This document shows positions 63,849 through 64,000 of a DNA stretch of 64,000 nt, in pieces (position 1 is the first letter of the stretch; the number at the start of each line of letters is the position of its first letter). The translations under genes were made by a program, and so were the position numbers. This DNA is from Bacteroidaceae bacterium (GTDB lineage Bacteria > Bacteroidota > Bacteroidia > Bacteroidales > Bacteroidaceae). The notes under the pieces were generated by a model that did not search any database, had not been told where the DNA came from, and was given only the letters and a program-made list of their open reading frames with translations. The stretch is from positions 121,635 to 185,634 of the forward strand of contig JAFXXQ010000046.1 of the NCBI GenBank assembly GCA_017542145.1, written 5' to 3'.

Positions 63849-63957
63849 AACGGCGGCTTCCTACTCTCCCACTTGCGCAGTACCATCGGCGTGATCGGGC
63901 TTAACTGCTCTGTTCGGAATGGGAAGAGGTGGAACCCCGATGCCATAGCCACCTGAA
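63849..63957 (-). rRNA. rrf: 5S ribosomal RNA
   Basis: On the minus strand the sequence reads TTCAGGTGGCTATGGCATCG, then the universal CCACCTCTTCCCATTCCGAA, GTTAAGCCCGATCACGCCGA and GGGAGAGTAGGAAGCCGCCG. Length about 109 bases. The rest of the rRNA operon should lie beyond the right edge. Ends are estimated to a few bases. Confidence 0.95.
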
Positions 63958-64000
63958 TAACTCGACTGACAATTAATAATTAAATATTAAGAATTAATAA

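Overview
The window reads as chromosomal DNA of a Bacteroidales bacterium, most likely Prevotella-like. It is GC-rich in coding DNA. The promoters fit the Bacteroidetes pattern (TTTG, 19-20 bases, then TAnnTTTG). It carries a SusC/SusD glycan locus, a BspA-type leucine-rich-repeat surface protein, a V-type ATPase operon with DUF2764, a GT3 glycogen synthase and a BT4734/VirE replication pair. All functional calls rest on motifs read by eye.

Layout. (1) 8-8595, plus strand: ABC ATPase, GH77 4-alpha-glucanotransferase, serine-type sulfatase, its radical-SAM maturase, a NagB-like/PIG-L fusion and a ThuA-domain protein. (2) 9230-14552, minus strand: an operon of GH35 beta-galactosidase, a DUF922-like protein, a CrcB fluoride channel and GH20 hexosaminidase, fired from a divergent promoter pair at 14576-14624. 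(3) 14647-24183, plus strand: ATPase plus DUF4435/TOPRIM pair (a PARIS-like arrangement), a chorismatase/Rid-like protein, GH92 alpha-mannosidase, RpiB and an M60 metallopeptidase. (4) 25114-34228, plus strand: a beta-mannan-type polysaccharide utilization locus (duplicated-module surface protein, SusC, SusD, SGBP, GH26 mannanase). (5) 34270-37526, minus strand: BspA-like protein and a DUF3857 protein. (6) 37911-42398, plus strand: an AT-rich gene of unknown function, a split BT4734/VirE primase-helicase and two HU-like proteins, with the look of an acquired island. (7) 42480-49959, minus strand: V-ATPase operon E, DUF2764, A, B, D, I, K. (8) 50145-57886, plus strand: asparaginase, M3 peptidase, dCMP deaminase, S41 protease, threonine aldolase, RecX and ComF; prmC lies convergent. 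(9) 59514-63698, minus strand: glycogen synthase and alpha-glucan phosphorylase. (10) The 5S end of an rRNA operon on the minus strand at the right edge.

Together the glycan genes (GH20, GH35, GH92, sulfatase with maturase, M60, GH26 locus) suggest a gut or rumen organism that uses host glycoproteins and plant mannan and stores glucose as glycogen (MalQ, GlgP, GT3 synthase).

The most unusual material is between genes. Two elements 34 kb apart (24590-24773 and 59111-59280) share a palindromic AT-rich core of about 100 bp in opposite orientation, but each is bracketed by its own unrelated inverted arms made of roughly 8-bp tandem words. A third element with the same plan but another core follows the VirE gene (41125-41253). 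There are also several tandem arrays with a 21-22 bp period and internal dyad symmetry (8667-8827, 53276-53359, 59326-59409, 41411-41472); the first two share a consensus. I do not recognise these as a described family.
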